This document shows positions 1 to 6,785 of a DNA stretch of 7,041 nucleotides, in pieces (positions within the stretch are counted from its first letter, which is position 1; each line of letters begins with the position of its first letter). Location of the stretch: contig CAZCBD010000143.1 of assembly GCA_964496755.1 (NCBI GenBank), positions 1-7,041 of the forward strand, written 5' to 3'. Below the pieces are notes generated by a model that saw only the letters and a list, made by a program, of their open reading frames with translations, was not told where the DNA came from and ran no database searches. The DNA is from CAZCBD01 sp964496755. Lineage in GTDB: Bacteria > Bacteroidota > Ignavibacteria > Ignavibacteriales > Melioribacteraceae. Made by a program: the position numbers and the translations under genes.

Positions 1-1194
1 ATTGAAACTCAAAAATTAACATTAAATTTAAATACTGTTGAATTAAATAAACTTTTGCAAACTGTTGCCGGAACTGTTAGAATTAAGGCCGAGCAAAAGA
101 ATTTGGATTTTAATTTAGTTACTTCTGTTGACTTACCCAAGTTTGTTAAATGTGATGATAGATATTTAGTTCAAGTGCTGTTTAATTTGTTGAGCAATGC
201 CATCAAGTTTACCGAAGAGGGTTTTGTAAATCTTACTGTAGAACCGGTCGGAAAAAAAATACGATTCTTGGTTTCAGATAGTGGTATTGGTATAAGACCC
301 GAGATTATTGATAAAATATTTTCTCCGTTTATTCAAGGCGAAACCGGAACAATTAAAAATGACGGAACCGGTTTGGGGTTGGCCATTAGCAAAAGGTTGG
401 TAAGTATGATGGGAGGCGAACTTAAAGTTATCAGTGAGTTTGGGAAAGGAAGTGTTTTTTATTTTGATCTATCGTTAGAAAAAATTTCGCAAAGTGATGA
501 TAATAAAAATAGAAAGAAAATTGTCGGTGTTCAAAATAAAGAGAAATATAGTGTTTTAGTTATTGAAGATGATCAATGCAACAGAAAATTATTGGAGAAT
601 ATTTTAAAACCAACCGGCTTTAAAGTGTTTTTGGCTGAAACTGCTTCGCAAGGATTGAAAATTTGTCAGAGAGAAAAGATAGATTTAATTTTATTAGATA
701 TAATGATGCCGGATATTGACGGTATCGGTTTCTTAAAAGAGTTTAATAAACTTGAATTTACAAAAAAACCGGTTGTTATTATTATTTCGGCGGTTATTGA
801 TTCTAAAATAAAAAGAATTATTATGGACCTAGGAGCAATTACTTATTTAACAAAACCAATTATTACATCAAAACTTTTTTCGGAAATTGAAAAAGCTTTG
901 CAGATAAGTTGGATTTATGAAGACCCAAAAGATTTATCCGAATTTGAGATACAAAAAAACAAAGTCGATAGCGAAGCTAAATTAATTTCTAAAGAACAAT
1001 TTAGAGTGTTTTATGAATTTGCTACAATCGGAGATATTAAAAGTATATTTGATTATCTCGGAAAATTTACAGATGATGATTTCAAAGAATACAAGATGCT
1101 TGCTAAAATAAAAACTCTTGCAAAAGCTTTCAAAATTAAAGACCTAAAAGACTATCTTATTAAAATAGCAAAAGATGGGAATTATGAACTCTAA
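1..1194 (+). CDS. Hybrid sensor histidine kinase, 3' part (HATPase_c + receiver + helical tail); 5' end outside window
   Basis: This is a partial gene. The frame is open from base 1 and the first residues (IETQKL...) look like the end of a HisKA dimerisation helix, so the TTG at 55 is an internal Leu and not a start; 397 residues are visible. The ATPase domain spans about 25-160: N-box NLLSNAIKF (Asn66), G1 box DSGIGI from Asp93, F-box KIFSPF, G2 box GTGLGLA from 122. The receiver spans about 183-300: acidic pair Glu189/Asp190, phospho-acceptor Asp233 in LLDIMMP, Ser263, Lys285 in LTKP. All key residues are present, so both domains should be active. The final ~65 residues are charged and probably helical. 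They contain no His, so they are not an HPt domain. They resemble the helical tail found after the receiver in many hybrid kinases. The sensor and phospho-His regions lie upstream. The signal sensed is unknown. The gene overlaps the next kinase gene, which suggests co-translation and a shared pathway. Confidence 0.93.
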   Translation: METQKLTLNLNTVELNKLLQTVAGTVRIKAEQKNLDFNLVTSVDLPKFVKCDDRYLVQVLFNLLSNAIKFTEEGFVNLTVEPVGKKIRFLVSDSGIGIRPEIIDKIFSPFIQGETGTIKNDGTGLGLAISKRLVSMMGGELKVISEFGKGSVFYFDLSLEKISQSDDNKNRKKIVGVQNKEKYSVLVIEDDQCNRKLLENILKPTGFKVFLAETASQGLKICQREKIDLILLDIMMPDIDGIGFLKEFNKLEFTKKPVVIIISAVIDSKIKRIIMDLGAITYLTKPIITSKLFSEIEKALQISWIYEDPKDLSEFEIQKNKVDSEAKLISKEQFRVFYEFATIGDIKSIFDYLGKFTDDDFKEYKMLAKIKTLAKAFKIKDLKDYLIKIAKDGNYEL

Positions 1195-2278
1195 ATCCAG
1201 AATATTGGTTGTTGATGACGAACCGACAAATCTAAGTTTATTGTATAATGTTCTTTCAGAGGAATTTGATTTATATCTTTTATCTGATGGTAAATCGGCA
1301 ATTGATTTGCTGAAAGAAAAGGAAGTGAATTTAATTTTGCTTGATGTAATTATGCCGGAACTTGATGGTTATGATACGGCAAGGCTTATTAAATCAAATC
1401 CTAAGACATCTAAAATTCCAATAATCTTTATGAGTGCATTAGGAGATATATCTAATAAAATTAAAGGTTTTGAGAGTGGAGCTGTAGATTTTATTACAAA
1501 ACCGTTTCAAAAAGAAGAAGTAATTATTAGAATAAAAACGCATTTAACTCTCAGGAGATATCAGAAAGAATTGGAAAAAATAAATGCGGATAAGAATACA
1601 TTGTTTTCAGCATTGTCTCACGATCTAAGAAGCCCTTTTATGGCCTTAATTGGATTTGGTGAAATTCTAAAAACAGATTATCGGACTCTCACAAAAAATG
1701 AAGTAAAAGAAATTGGTGATAAAATATTCAAAACTTCTACCAATACATTTAATCTTTTGGAAAATCTTTTAAATTGGGCTAGGATTCAACAAAATGATAT
1801 TAAACCGTTTATTGAAGAAATAAATTTATTTGAAATAATTTCCGATTGTATTTTTCAATTTGCTGAGCTTTATAAAAGCAAAAGAATAAATGTTACTAAT
1901 TTTATTCAAAAAGATTTAACCTGTTATGCTGATAGGACTATGCTATCGGTAATAATTAGAAATTGTTTTTCAAATTCAATAAAGTTTACGGAAACAAACG
2001 GCGAAATTCAATTTTCATACTCTTGCATAGGAAATATTTGCAAGCTTTTGATTTCTGATACCGGCAAGGGAATATCAAGTGAGAAACTGGAAAGGATATT
2101 CGATTTATATTCTAATAAATCAACACAAGGCACAAAAAATGAAACGGGTACGGGTATCGGTTTGCATCTTTGCAAACAATTAGCCGATAAAATGAATATA
2201 AATTTTATTATTGAAAGTGAGGAGGGGGTAGGAACAGTTGCTATTATTGAAGTTCCTCAAACTGCATTTAATGATTAA
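1184..2278 (+). CDS. Receiver-histidine kinase (REC-HisKA-HATPase_c), soluble
   Basis: This is a complete two-component protein of 364 residues from the ATG at 1184 (MNSKSRILVVDDEP). An in-frame ATG at 1175 would add three residues. I prefer 1184 because GGGA lies just upstream and the N-terminus then fits the usual receiver start. The receiver spans about 5-120: Asp11/Asp12, phospho-acceptor Asp54 in LLDVIMP, Ser84 in FMSA, Lys106 in ITKP. A short linker with coiled-coil character (about 122-138) leads to HisKA, with His146 in ALSHDLRSP. The ATPase domain follows, with Asn264 in the N-box, DTGKGI from Asp292 and GTGIGL from Gly322. No membrane segment or sensor domain is present, so it is cytoplasmic and its input is probably phosphoryl transfer to the receiver. 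It starts inside the upstream hybrid kinase gene (11-base overlap), which points to translational coupling. The partner that takes phosphate from this kinase is not in the window. Confidence 0.93.
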   Translation: MNSKSRILVVDDEPTNLSLLYNVLSEEFDLYLLSDGKSAIDLLKEKEVNLILLDVIMPELDGYDTARLIKSNPKTSKIPIIFMSALGDISNKIKGFESGAVDFITKPFQKEEVIIRIKTHLTLRRYQKELEKINADKNTLFSALSHDLRSPFMALIGFGEILKTDYRTLTKNEVKEIGDKIFKTSTNTFNLLENLLNWARIQQNDIKPFIEEINLFEIISDCIFQFAELYKSKRINVTNFIQKDLTCYADRTMLSVIIRNCFSNSIKFTETNGEIQFSYSCIGNICKLLISDTGKGISSEKLERIFDLYSNKSTQGTKNETGTGIGLHLCKQLADKMNINFIIESEEGVGTVAIIEVPQTAFND

Positions 2279-2307
2279 TATTTTTATTTTTGTACTTCAT
2301 TTATTAA

Positions 2308-2312
2308 AAGGA
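2308..2312 (+). promoter_or_regulatory. Ribosome binding site of the DHH phosphoesterase gene
   Basis: AAGGA lies five bases before the ATG at 2318. It is the clearest Shine-Dalgarno match in the window and supports that start. It also shows the gene can be translated independently of the kinase pair, whose stop is 39 bases upstream. Confidence 0.7.
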
Positions 2313-2317
2313 TATTA

Positions 2318-3307
2318 ATGATTAAGCAATTCCAATTACTCAAAAATTTAATCGATACAAATCAAAATTTTGTTATTACAACTCATGTTAATCCGGATGC
2401 TGATGCAATTGGTTCTGCCTTAGCTATTGCCGAGTTTTTAATTGCAAAAAGAAAAAATATTAAAATTATAAATCATGATAATACTCCTTATTATTTATCA
2501 TTCTTGGATAATAGAAATTTAATTGAAAAATATGAACCCGAGCAGCATAACAAAATTATTTTAACAACGGATGTATTAATTGTTGTTGATTTAAACAATT
2601 ATCAACGTACGGTTTCAATGTCAAATATTTTGCAAAAAACAACAGCAATAAAAGTTTGCATCGATCATCATGAATACCCCGAGCATTTTGCAAATCATGA
2701 ACTAATTTATCCCGCATTTTCTTCAACCGGTGAAATTATATATAAAATATTCATTGATCATTTTAACGAAGAATTATCCAAAAGCATAGCTGAAAAAATC
2801 TATGCTGCAATTATGACTGATACCGGTTCGTTTAGATTTGATAGAACTACACCGGAAACTCATTTAATTGTGGCCGCGTTATTGAAAGCCGGCGCCAATC
2901 CTCAATATATTTATGAGCAGATTTATGAACAAAATAATTTTAGCAAAACGAAACTTTTGGGAGTTGCTTTATCTAATATCGAGTTAACCCAAAGTAAGAA
3001 AATTGCTTACATGACAATAACACAGGCATTGCTAAATAGAGTCGGTTCGGATGAAACAGAAGTGGATGGATTTGTGAATTTATGTTTAACGATTAGGGGT
3101 GTTAGAATTGGAGTACTCTTTTTTGAATTAAAAGACGGCTTTAAAATTAGTTTACGTTCTCGTGGGAAAATAGCAGTAAATAAAATTGCCGCGGAATTTG
3201 GGGGCGGGGGACATATGAATGCAGCAGGAATAAGACTTTACGGCAAGAACTTAGATGATTATAAAAATTTAGTTTTACAAAGACTTGAAAGCGAAATTAA
3301 TAAATAA
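2318..3307 (+). CDS. nrnA: DHH/DHHA1 phosphoesterase, NrnA-like (nanoRNase / 3'-phosphoadenosine 5'-phosphate phosphatase)
   Basis: The 329-residue protein has the length and motif order of the bacterial NrnA family, which degrades very short RNAs (nanoRNA) to mononucleotides and, in several members, dephosphorylates pAp. Visible metal-binding motifs are His23-x-Asn-Pro-Asp27-x-Asp29 (HVNPDADAIGS), Asp91 in VVDLNN, the DHH motif Asp116-His117-His118, and Asp168 in MTDTGSFRF. The DHHA1 substrate-binding domain follows at about 225-325 and ends with SLRSRG and the GGGGH loop (295-299, FGGGGHMNAAGI). All expected residues are present. The only small departure is Ala in NPDADA where Gly is common. 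It should be cytoplasmic and Mn2+ dependent, as known for the family. It lies 39 bases after the kinase pair with its own ribosome binding site and converges on lolD. Whether it acts mainly on nanoRNA, pAp or a cyclic dinucleotide product cannot be told from sequence alone. Confidence 0.92.
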   Translation: MIKQFQLLKNLIDTNQNFVITTHVNPDADAIGSALAIAEFLIAKRKNIKIINHDNTPYYLSFLDNRNLIEKYEPEQHNKIILTTDVLIVVDLNNYQRTVSMSNILQKTTAIKVCIDHHEYPEHFANHELIYPAFSSTGEIIYKIFIDHFNEELSKSIAEKIYAAIMTDTGSFRFDRTTPETHLIVAALLKAGANPQYIYEQIYEQNNFSKTKLLGVALSNIELTQSKKIAYMTITQALLNRVGSDETEVDGFVNLCLTIRGVRIGVLFFELKDGFKISLRSRGKIAVNKIAAEFGGGGHMNAAGIRLYGKNLDDYKNLVLQRLESEINK

Positions 3308-3329
3308 AAGTTTCTAAAATATTTTAATT

Positions 3330-4019
3330 CTAAATTAATATTCCGTCTTTTATTTCAATTACTCTATCGGCAAGTTTCATTAAATCTTTGTTGTGTGTTA
3401 CAATTAAAAAAGTTTGATTATATTTTTTTTTCAAATCCAAAAACATTTGATGAATTTCTTCGCTGTTTTTTGAATCCAGATTACCTGTAGGTTCATCGGC
3501 AAAAACAATTTTCGGATTGTTTATAATTGCCCGTGCAATTGCAATGCGTTGTTGTTCGCCTCCTGAAAGTGTTGCCGGTTTTTCGTTTAATCTATTGGCT
3601 AAGCCAAAATCGGTTAAAATTTCGGTGGCTTTTTTATATGCAATATTTTTTTTATCTCCTTTTATTAATAATGGGATTGCACAATTTTCCAATGCGGTAA
3701 ATTCAGGGAGCAAATGATGAAATTGAAAAACAAAACCTATATTTTTATTTCTAAAAGAGGATAACTTTAAATCGTTTAACATTAAAATATTTTGATTGTC
3801 AATTAGAATTTTACCGGTATCAGGTTTATCCAGTCCGCTTAAAATATGCAGTAATGTACTTTTTCCTGCTCCGGAAGCTCCAATAATTACAGTTATTTCT
3901 CCGGGTTCAATTTCAAGCGAAACGTTATCAAGTATTTTTAATTTTTTACTGTTATCCAGACTAAAAGTTTTTGAAATATTTTTAGCTTTAATAATTGAAT
4001 CTTTAATAATTGAATTCAT
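3330..4019 (-). CDS. lolD: Lipoprotein-releasing ABC transporter ATP-binding protein LolD
   Basis: This 229-residue ABC ATPase of the LolD/MacB group powers release of lipoproteins from the inner membrane. Numbering from the ATG at 4019: Walker A GASGAGKST from 47, Q-loop Gln99 in FVFQFHHLLPEF, signature LSGGEQQ from 151, Walker B IVFADEP with Asp175/Glu176, D-loop GNLDS, and H-switch His209 in IVTHNKD. All catalytic residues are present. An in-frame TTG at 4043 would add eight residues inside the upstream gene. The ATG at 4019 is better because GGGAG stands four bases before it and the start is one base from the permease stop. It is the last gene of the three-gene operon. A MacB- or FtsE-type ATPase is the main alternative, but the two LolC/E-like permeases next to it favour LolD. 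Confidence 0.92.
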   Translation of the reverse strand: MNSIIKDSIIKAKNISKTFSLDNSKKLKILDNVSLEIEPGEITVIIGASGAGKSTLLHILSGLDKPDTGKILIDNQNILMLNDLKLSSFRNKNIGFVFQFHHLLPEFTALENCAIPLLIKGDKKNIAYKKATEILTDFGLANRLNEKPATLSGGEQQRIAIARAIINNPKIVFADEPTGNLDSKNSEEIHQMFLDLKKKYNQTFLIVTHNKDLMKLADRVIEIKDGILI

Positions 4020-4020
4020 A

Positions 4021-5235
4021 CTACTCCCATTTAATGGCGTCAATTATTGATGTTTTAATTGCCTTTTTTGCAGGATACAGTGAAGCAAAAAAAGTAAGTA
4101 ATACCGAAGCGAAAGATATATAAATAAGATCAAAAAAATTTATTTCTACGGGTATTGAATCAATAATAAATTGAGAAGCATCAAGTGAATAAAATTTAAA
4201 TTCAATTTGCAGCCAACAAATTATTAAACCAACAACCAATCCCAGTAGTGTAGCGGAAATTCCGATTAGCAATCCTTGCCTAAGAAAGATTTTAGAAACA
4301 GATTTTTTTGTGAAACCTAAGGATCTTAAAATTGCAATATCCTTTTTCTTTTCGAGTGCCGTCATAGAAAGTGAACCGAGAATATTAAAAGTTGCTACTG
4401 CTATTATTAAAGCTAAAATTAAAAATGCCGCCCATCTTTCAATTTCCATTACAATATACAAATCGTTATGTAAATCAAACCAAGTTTGGTATTCATTTTC
4501 AGGAAATATGTGTTGTAATTTTTGCTTAAGTATTTCAGCATAATCGGGTTTTTCTAATCGAATTTCTTTGCCGGTTATTGCATTTTTAATATCACCGTAT
4601 TTATTGTAGGTATTAAATTCGACAAAAGCATATTTGCCGTCATATTCAAGGTTGTTGGTTGAAAAAATTCCGGAAATTCTAAAATTAAAAGAACGAGGAA
4701 TAGCAAATCCTAAAAGGGAATGTTCAACTTCCGAAAAATTTGTTACTGTAATGGTATCGCCCATAAAAACCGATAATTGTCCGGCTATATATCTGCTAAT
4801 TAAAATTTCAGGGATTGTTCCGTTTTTATATCGGGGGAATTTTCCTGTTTTTATTGCGGTTTTTATTCCCCAGTTGGAGTGTGAATTTCTAATCCCTTTA
4901 AAATTAACTAATTTATATTGTGAATTACCTGTTAGGATAATTTTATTTTCTGCAAAATCTTCTGCAAAGATAATCTGGCTATCAGAATCAAGAAGTTTTT
5001 CCAATTCATTTTTCGATTGATTATTTGTATTATTCCAAATAATTCGTAAATGCGGGTCAAAGCTGATTAAACGATTTGTTACTAAAGAACCGAAACCATT
5101 AAAGACTGAAATTACAATTACAAGTGCCGCTACTCCAATTGTAATTCCCAAAAAAGAAATCAAAGAAATAATAGAAATGAAGTTTATTTCTTTTTTTGAA
5201 ATTAAATAACGATATGCAATAAAATTTTCTAACAT
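4021..5235 (-). CDS. lolC/E: LolC/LolE-type lipoprotein-releasing ABC permease (second permease of operon)
   Basis: The 404-residue inner-membrane protein has the LolC/E plan. A short cytoplasmic N-terminus (FIAYRYLISKKE) leads to TM1 at about 18-44 (GITIGVAALVIVISVFNGFG). A large periplasmic MacB_PCD-like domain follows at about 46-265, then three more TM helices at about 268-292, 318-342 and 369-389 (FtsX-like domain). The coupling helix between TM2 and TM3 (KKKDIAILRSLGFTKKSV) should contact LolD. The segment DSIPVEINFFDL plus the ending LYPAKKAIKTS is typical of LolC/LolE. The start ATG overlaps the stop of the upstream permease by one base (TAATG). No Shine-Dalgarno is visible, so coupled re-initiation is likely. 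With its partner permease and LolD it should extract lipoproteins and hand them to LolA in the periplasm. I cannot say which of LolC or LolE it corresponds to. Confidence 0.9.
   Translation of the reverse strand: MLENFIAYRYLISKKEINFISIISLISFLGITIGVAALVIVISVFNGFGSLVTNRLISFDPHLRIIWNNTNNQSKNELEKLLDSDSQIIFAEDFAENKIILTGNSQYKLVNFKGIRNSHSNWGIKTAIKTGKFPRYKNGTIPEILISRYIAGQLSVFMGDTITVTNFSEVEHSLLGFAIPRSFNFRISGIFSTNNLEYDGKYAFVEFNTYNKYGDIKNAITGKEIRLEKPDYAEILKQKLQHIFPENEYQTWFDLHNDLYIVMEIERWAAFLILALIIAVATFNILGSLSMTALEKKKDIAILRSLGFTKKSVSKIFLRQGLLIGISATLLGLVVGLIICWLQIEFKFYSLDASQFIIDSIPVEINFFDLIYISFASVLLTFFASLYPAKKAIKTSIIDAIKWE
4024..4028 (-). promoter_or_regulatory. Ribosome binding site of lolD, inside the last codons of the upstream permease
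   Basis: On the minus strand GGGAG is made by the Trp-Glu codons that end the permease, directly before its TAG stop. It lies four bases from the ATG at 4019. It fixes the lolD start and indicates translational coupling to the permease. Confidence 0.65.
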
Positions 5236-6455
5236 TATTTAAATCGCAATGATTTTATTGGTAAATAATTTGCAGCAATCCGAGCTGGAATTAATGCGGC
5301 AAGGTACGAAAAGATTAATGCAAACATGCTAACAAGGAAATAATTTACCCAATTAATATAAATTGGTGCATCTGAAATAAAATAAATTTTAGCAGGAATT
5401 TTAATAATTTCGAATTTAATTTGAATAAAACTTAAAGCAAGAGCCAAAACATCTCCAATAATGATTCCTATTATTGCAAGGGCTAATCCTTCAAAAACAA
5501 ATATTTTCCTAATGGATTTTTTATTCATACCTAATGTTTTGAATATGCCAATGTCTTTTAATCTTTGCAAAATCATAATAAGCAAAGTGGAAATTATATT
5601 AAAAATAGCTACAAGAATAATTAATCCCAGAACAATTGGTATTGGTTTTTTTTGAAGTTTAATCCATGTGAAAATTTGTCTGTGTATATCGAACATTGTG
5701 CGCGGATAATACGGGTAATTTAATATTTTCGTAAGCTTGGTTTTGTAAAATTTCAATTTACTTATATCACTAATTCTAATATTGTATCCCGAGATTTTGT
5801 TGTTTAGCTGAAAGAAATTCTGTGCCGTAATTAATGAAGTATAAATAATTTGATCATCGTATGCGGCCATTCCACTTTTAAAAATTCCGGATACTTTAAA
5901 CTTATCAACCATAGAATTTATAGAAAAAGGTGAAATGTTTTTTGAGTTAACTGAATATAAAATAATTTCATCGCCTACTTTTATGTTTAATCTTTTTGCT
6001 AAAGCTTTTCCGATTATAATTTCATTTTTTTTATTACTATTCAAGAAATTTCCATTAATAATGTATTTTGATATGTAAGATTTATTGCCTGATAAATCCA
6101 AGCCATGAAATAAAAGAGGGAGGAGTTTATTGTTTTTTTTTATAATTACTCCTTTTTCAACAAACCTTTTCATAGAAACAAAATCGTTTCCAATAGTTTT
6201 TTTTATGGTGTCTTCAATTTCAGAGTTATTAGGTAAGTCATTATTGCCGAAAGCGGAAATTTTTAAATGGGAATTAAAGCTGTAAATCTTGTCGGAGATT
6301 ATTTTATCATAGCCATCCAAAACCGTTAAAGATAGAATTAAAACAAAAACTCCCAATGCGATACCGGAAATAGTAATAATCGAAAAAACCGAGAAAAAGC
6401 CCATTTTTTTTTTCGAATAAATATACCTGTTTGCAATAAATTTGGATAATGACAT
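5235..6455 (-). CDS. lolC/E: LolC/LolE-type lipoprotein-releasing ABC permease (first permease of operon)
   Basis: The 406-residue protein has the same plan as its neighbour. N-terminal FIANRYIYSKKK precedes TM1 at about 21-46 (GIALGVFVLILSLTVLDGYD). The periplasmic domain runs from about 48 to 265, with TM helices at about 270-296, 318-346 and 368-392. The coupling-helix segment is RLKDIGIFKTLGMNKKSI. It is clearly diverged from the second permease in the periplasmic domain and C-terminus (ALIPARIAANYLPIKSLRFK), so the complex is probably a LolC-LolE-like heterodimer rather than a homodimer. It is the first gene of the operon. The ATG at 6455 follows an extremely AT-rich leader without a Shine-Dalgarno match, as is common in Bacteroidota-like genomes. 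Assignment as LolC or LolE specifically is not possible from this window. A generic MacB/FtsX-family permease is the less likely alternative. Confidence 0.88.
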   Translation of the reverse strand: MSLSKFIANRYIYSKKKMGFFSVFSIITISGIALGVFVLILSLTVLDGYDKIISDKIYSFNSHLKISAFGNNDLPNNSEIEDTIKKTIGNDFVSMKRFVEKGVIIKKNNKLLPLLFHGLDLSGNKSYISKYIINGNFLNSNKKNEIIIGKALAKRLNIKVGDEIILYSVNSKNISPFSINSMVDKFKVSGIFKSGMAAYDDQIIYTSLITAQNFFQLNNKISGYNIRISDISKLKFYKTKLTKILNYPYYPRTMFDIHRQIFTWIKLQKKPIPIVLGLIILVAIFNIISTLLIMILQRLKDIGIFKTLGMNKKSIRKIFVFEGLALAIIGIIIGDVLALALSFIQIKFEIIKIPAKIYFISDAPIYINWVNYFLVSMFALIFSYLAALIPARIAANYLPIKSLRFK

Positions 6456-6487
6456 TAAAAACTCAAAAATATAAAAAATAAAAATAA

Positions 6488-6511
6488 TAATTTAATTTAT
6501 AAATTAAATTA
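6488..6511. repeat. Perfect 24-bp AT-only palindrome in divergent intergenic region
   Basis: The sequence is exactly self-complementary around the centre 6499/6500, with 12-base arms and no G or C. It lies 33 bp upstream of the Lol operon start codon and 11 bp before the TTGACA element that faces the tRNA cluster. It could be an operator or simply an AT-rich sequence that can extrude a cruciform. It is not a terminator, because it has no GC stem. The rest of 6456-6586 is AT-rich and holds no ORF of note. Confidence 0.6.
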
Positions 6512-6521
6512 CAGTAAAATG

Positions 6522-6552
6522 TTGACAATTAAAAAAAATAATTATAAGTTTT
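6522..6552 (+). promoter_or_regulatory. Probable promoter of the tRNA cluster
   Basis: TTGACA at 6522-6527 is a perfect sigma-70 -35 hexamer. TATAAG at 6543-6548 could serve as -10 with a shortish 15-base spacer. Alternatively, TTG at 6522 with TAAGTTTT at 6545-6552 comes close to the Bacteroidota pattern TTG...TAnnTTTG with a 20-base gap. Either reading starts transcription some 25-35 bases before tRNA-Pro. Position and orientation fit a tRNA promoter. Confidence 0.5.
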
Positions 6553-6586
6553 AAGTCTCGTTTTTAATGCTATTGGTATGGTATAT

Positions 6587-6661
6587 CGGGGCGTAGCGTA
6601 GTCCGGTTAGCGCGCCTGCTTTGGGAGCAGGAGGTCGCAGGTTCGAATCCTGCCGCCCCGA
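6587..6661 (+). tRNA. tRNA-Pro (anticodon TGG)
   Basis: A full cloverleaf is visible. The acceptor stem CGGGGCG pairs with CGCCCCG and the discriminator is A6661. The anticodon stem is CCTGC/GCAGG with loop TTTGGGA, giving TGG at 6622-6624 and G37 as usual for tRNA-Pro. The T-arm is GCAGG-TTCGAAT-CCTGC. No CCA is encoded (CGT follows). It is the first gene of the cluster. Confidence 0.97.
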
Positions 6662-6701
6662 CGTAAAGATTTATTTAATGTTCTAAAAGTTTTGAGAGTA
6701 T

Positions 6702-6775
6702 GCGCCAGTAGCTCAACTGGATAGAGCAACGGCCTTCTAAGCCGTAGGTTAAAGGTTCGAGTCCTTTCTGGCGTA
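6702..6775 (+). tRNA. tRNA-Arg (anticodon TCT)
   Basis: The acceptor GCGCCAG pairs with CTGGCGT. The outermost pair is a G1-U72 wobble, which is less usual. The D-stem is GCTC/GAGC. The anticodon stem ACGGC/GCCGT has loop CTTCTAA, giving TCT at 6736-6738, which reads AGA/AGG. The T-arm is AAAGG-TTCGAGT-CCTTT. The discriminator is A6775 and CCA is not encoded (CAA follows). Confidence 0.97.
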
Positions 6776-6785
6776 CAACTTAGAT

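Noticed and set aside
1123..1191. C-terminal helices of the hybrid kinase as an HPt domain
   Set aside because: There is no His anywhere in the tail, so it cannot accept phosphate as an HPt domain.
3315..3338. AT palindromes between nrnA and lolD as a bidirectional terminator
   Set aside because: The stems are short and consist only of A-T pairs, too weak to call as terminators in DNA of this composition.
3517..4050. Two plus-strand ORFs (66 and 84 codons) opposite lolD
   Set aside because: They lie antisense within a gene with full ABC motifs and have no family likeness. They are shadows of the real frame.
4310..5020. Plus-strand ORFs (77 and 128 codons) opposite the second permease
   Set aside because: They are antisense shadows of a well-supported membrane protein, with no recognisable domain.
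5461..5655. 64-codon plus-strand ORF opposite the first permease
   Set aside because: It is a hydrophobic antisense shadow of the TM2-TM3 region of the permease and has no independent support.
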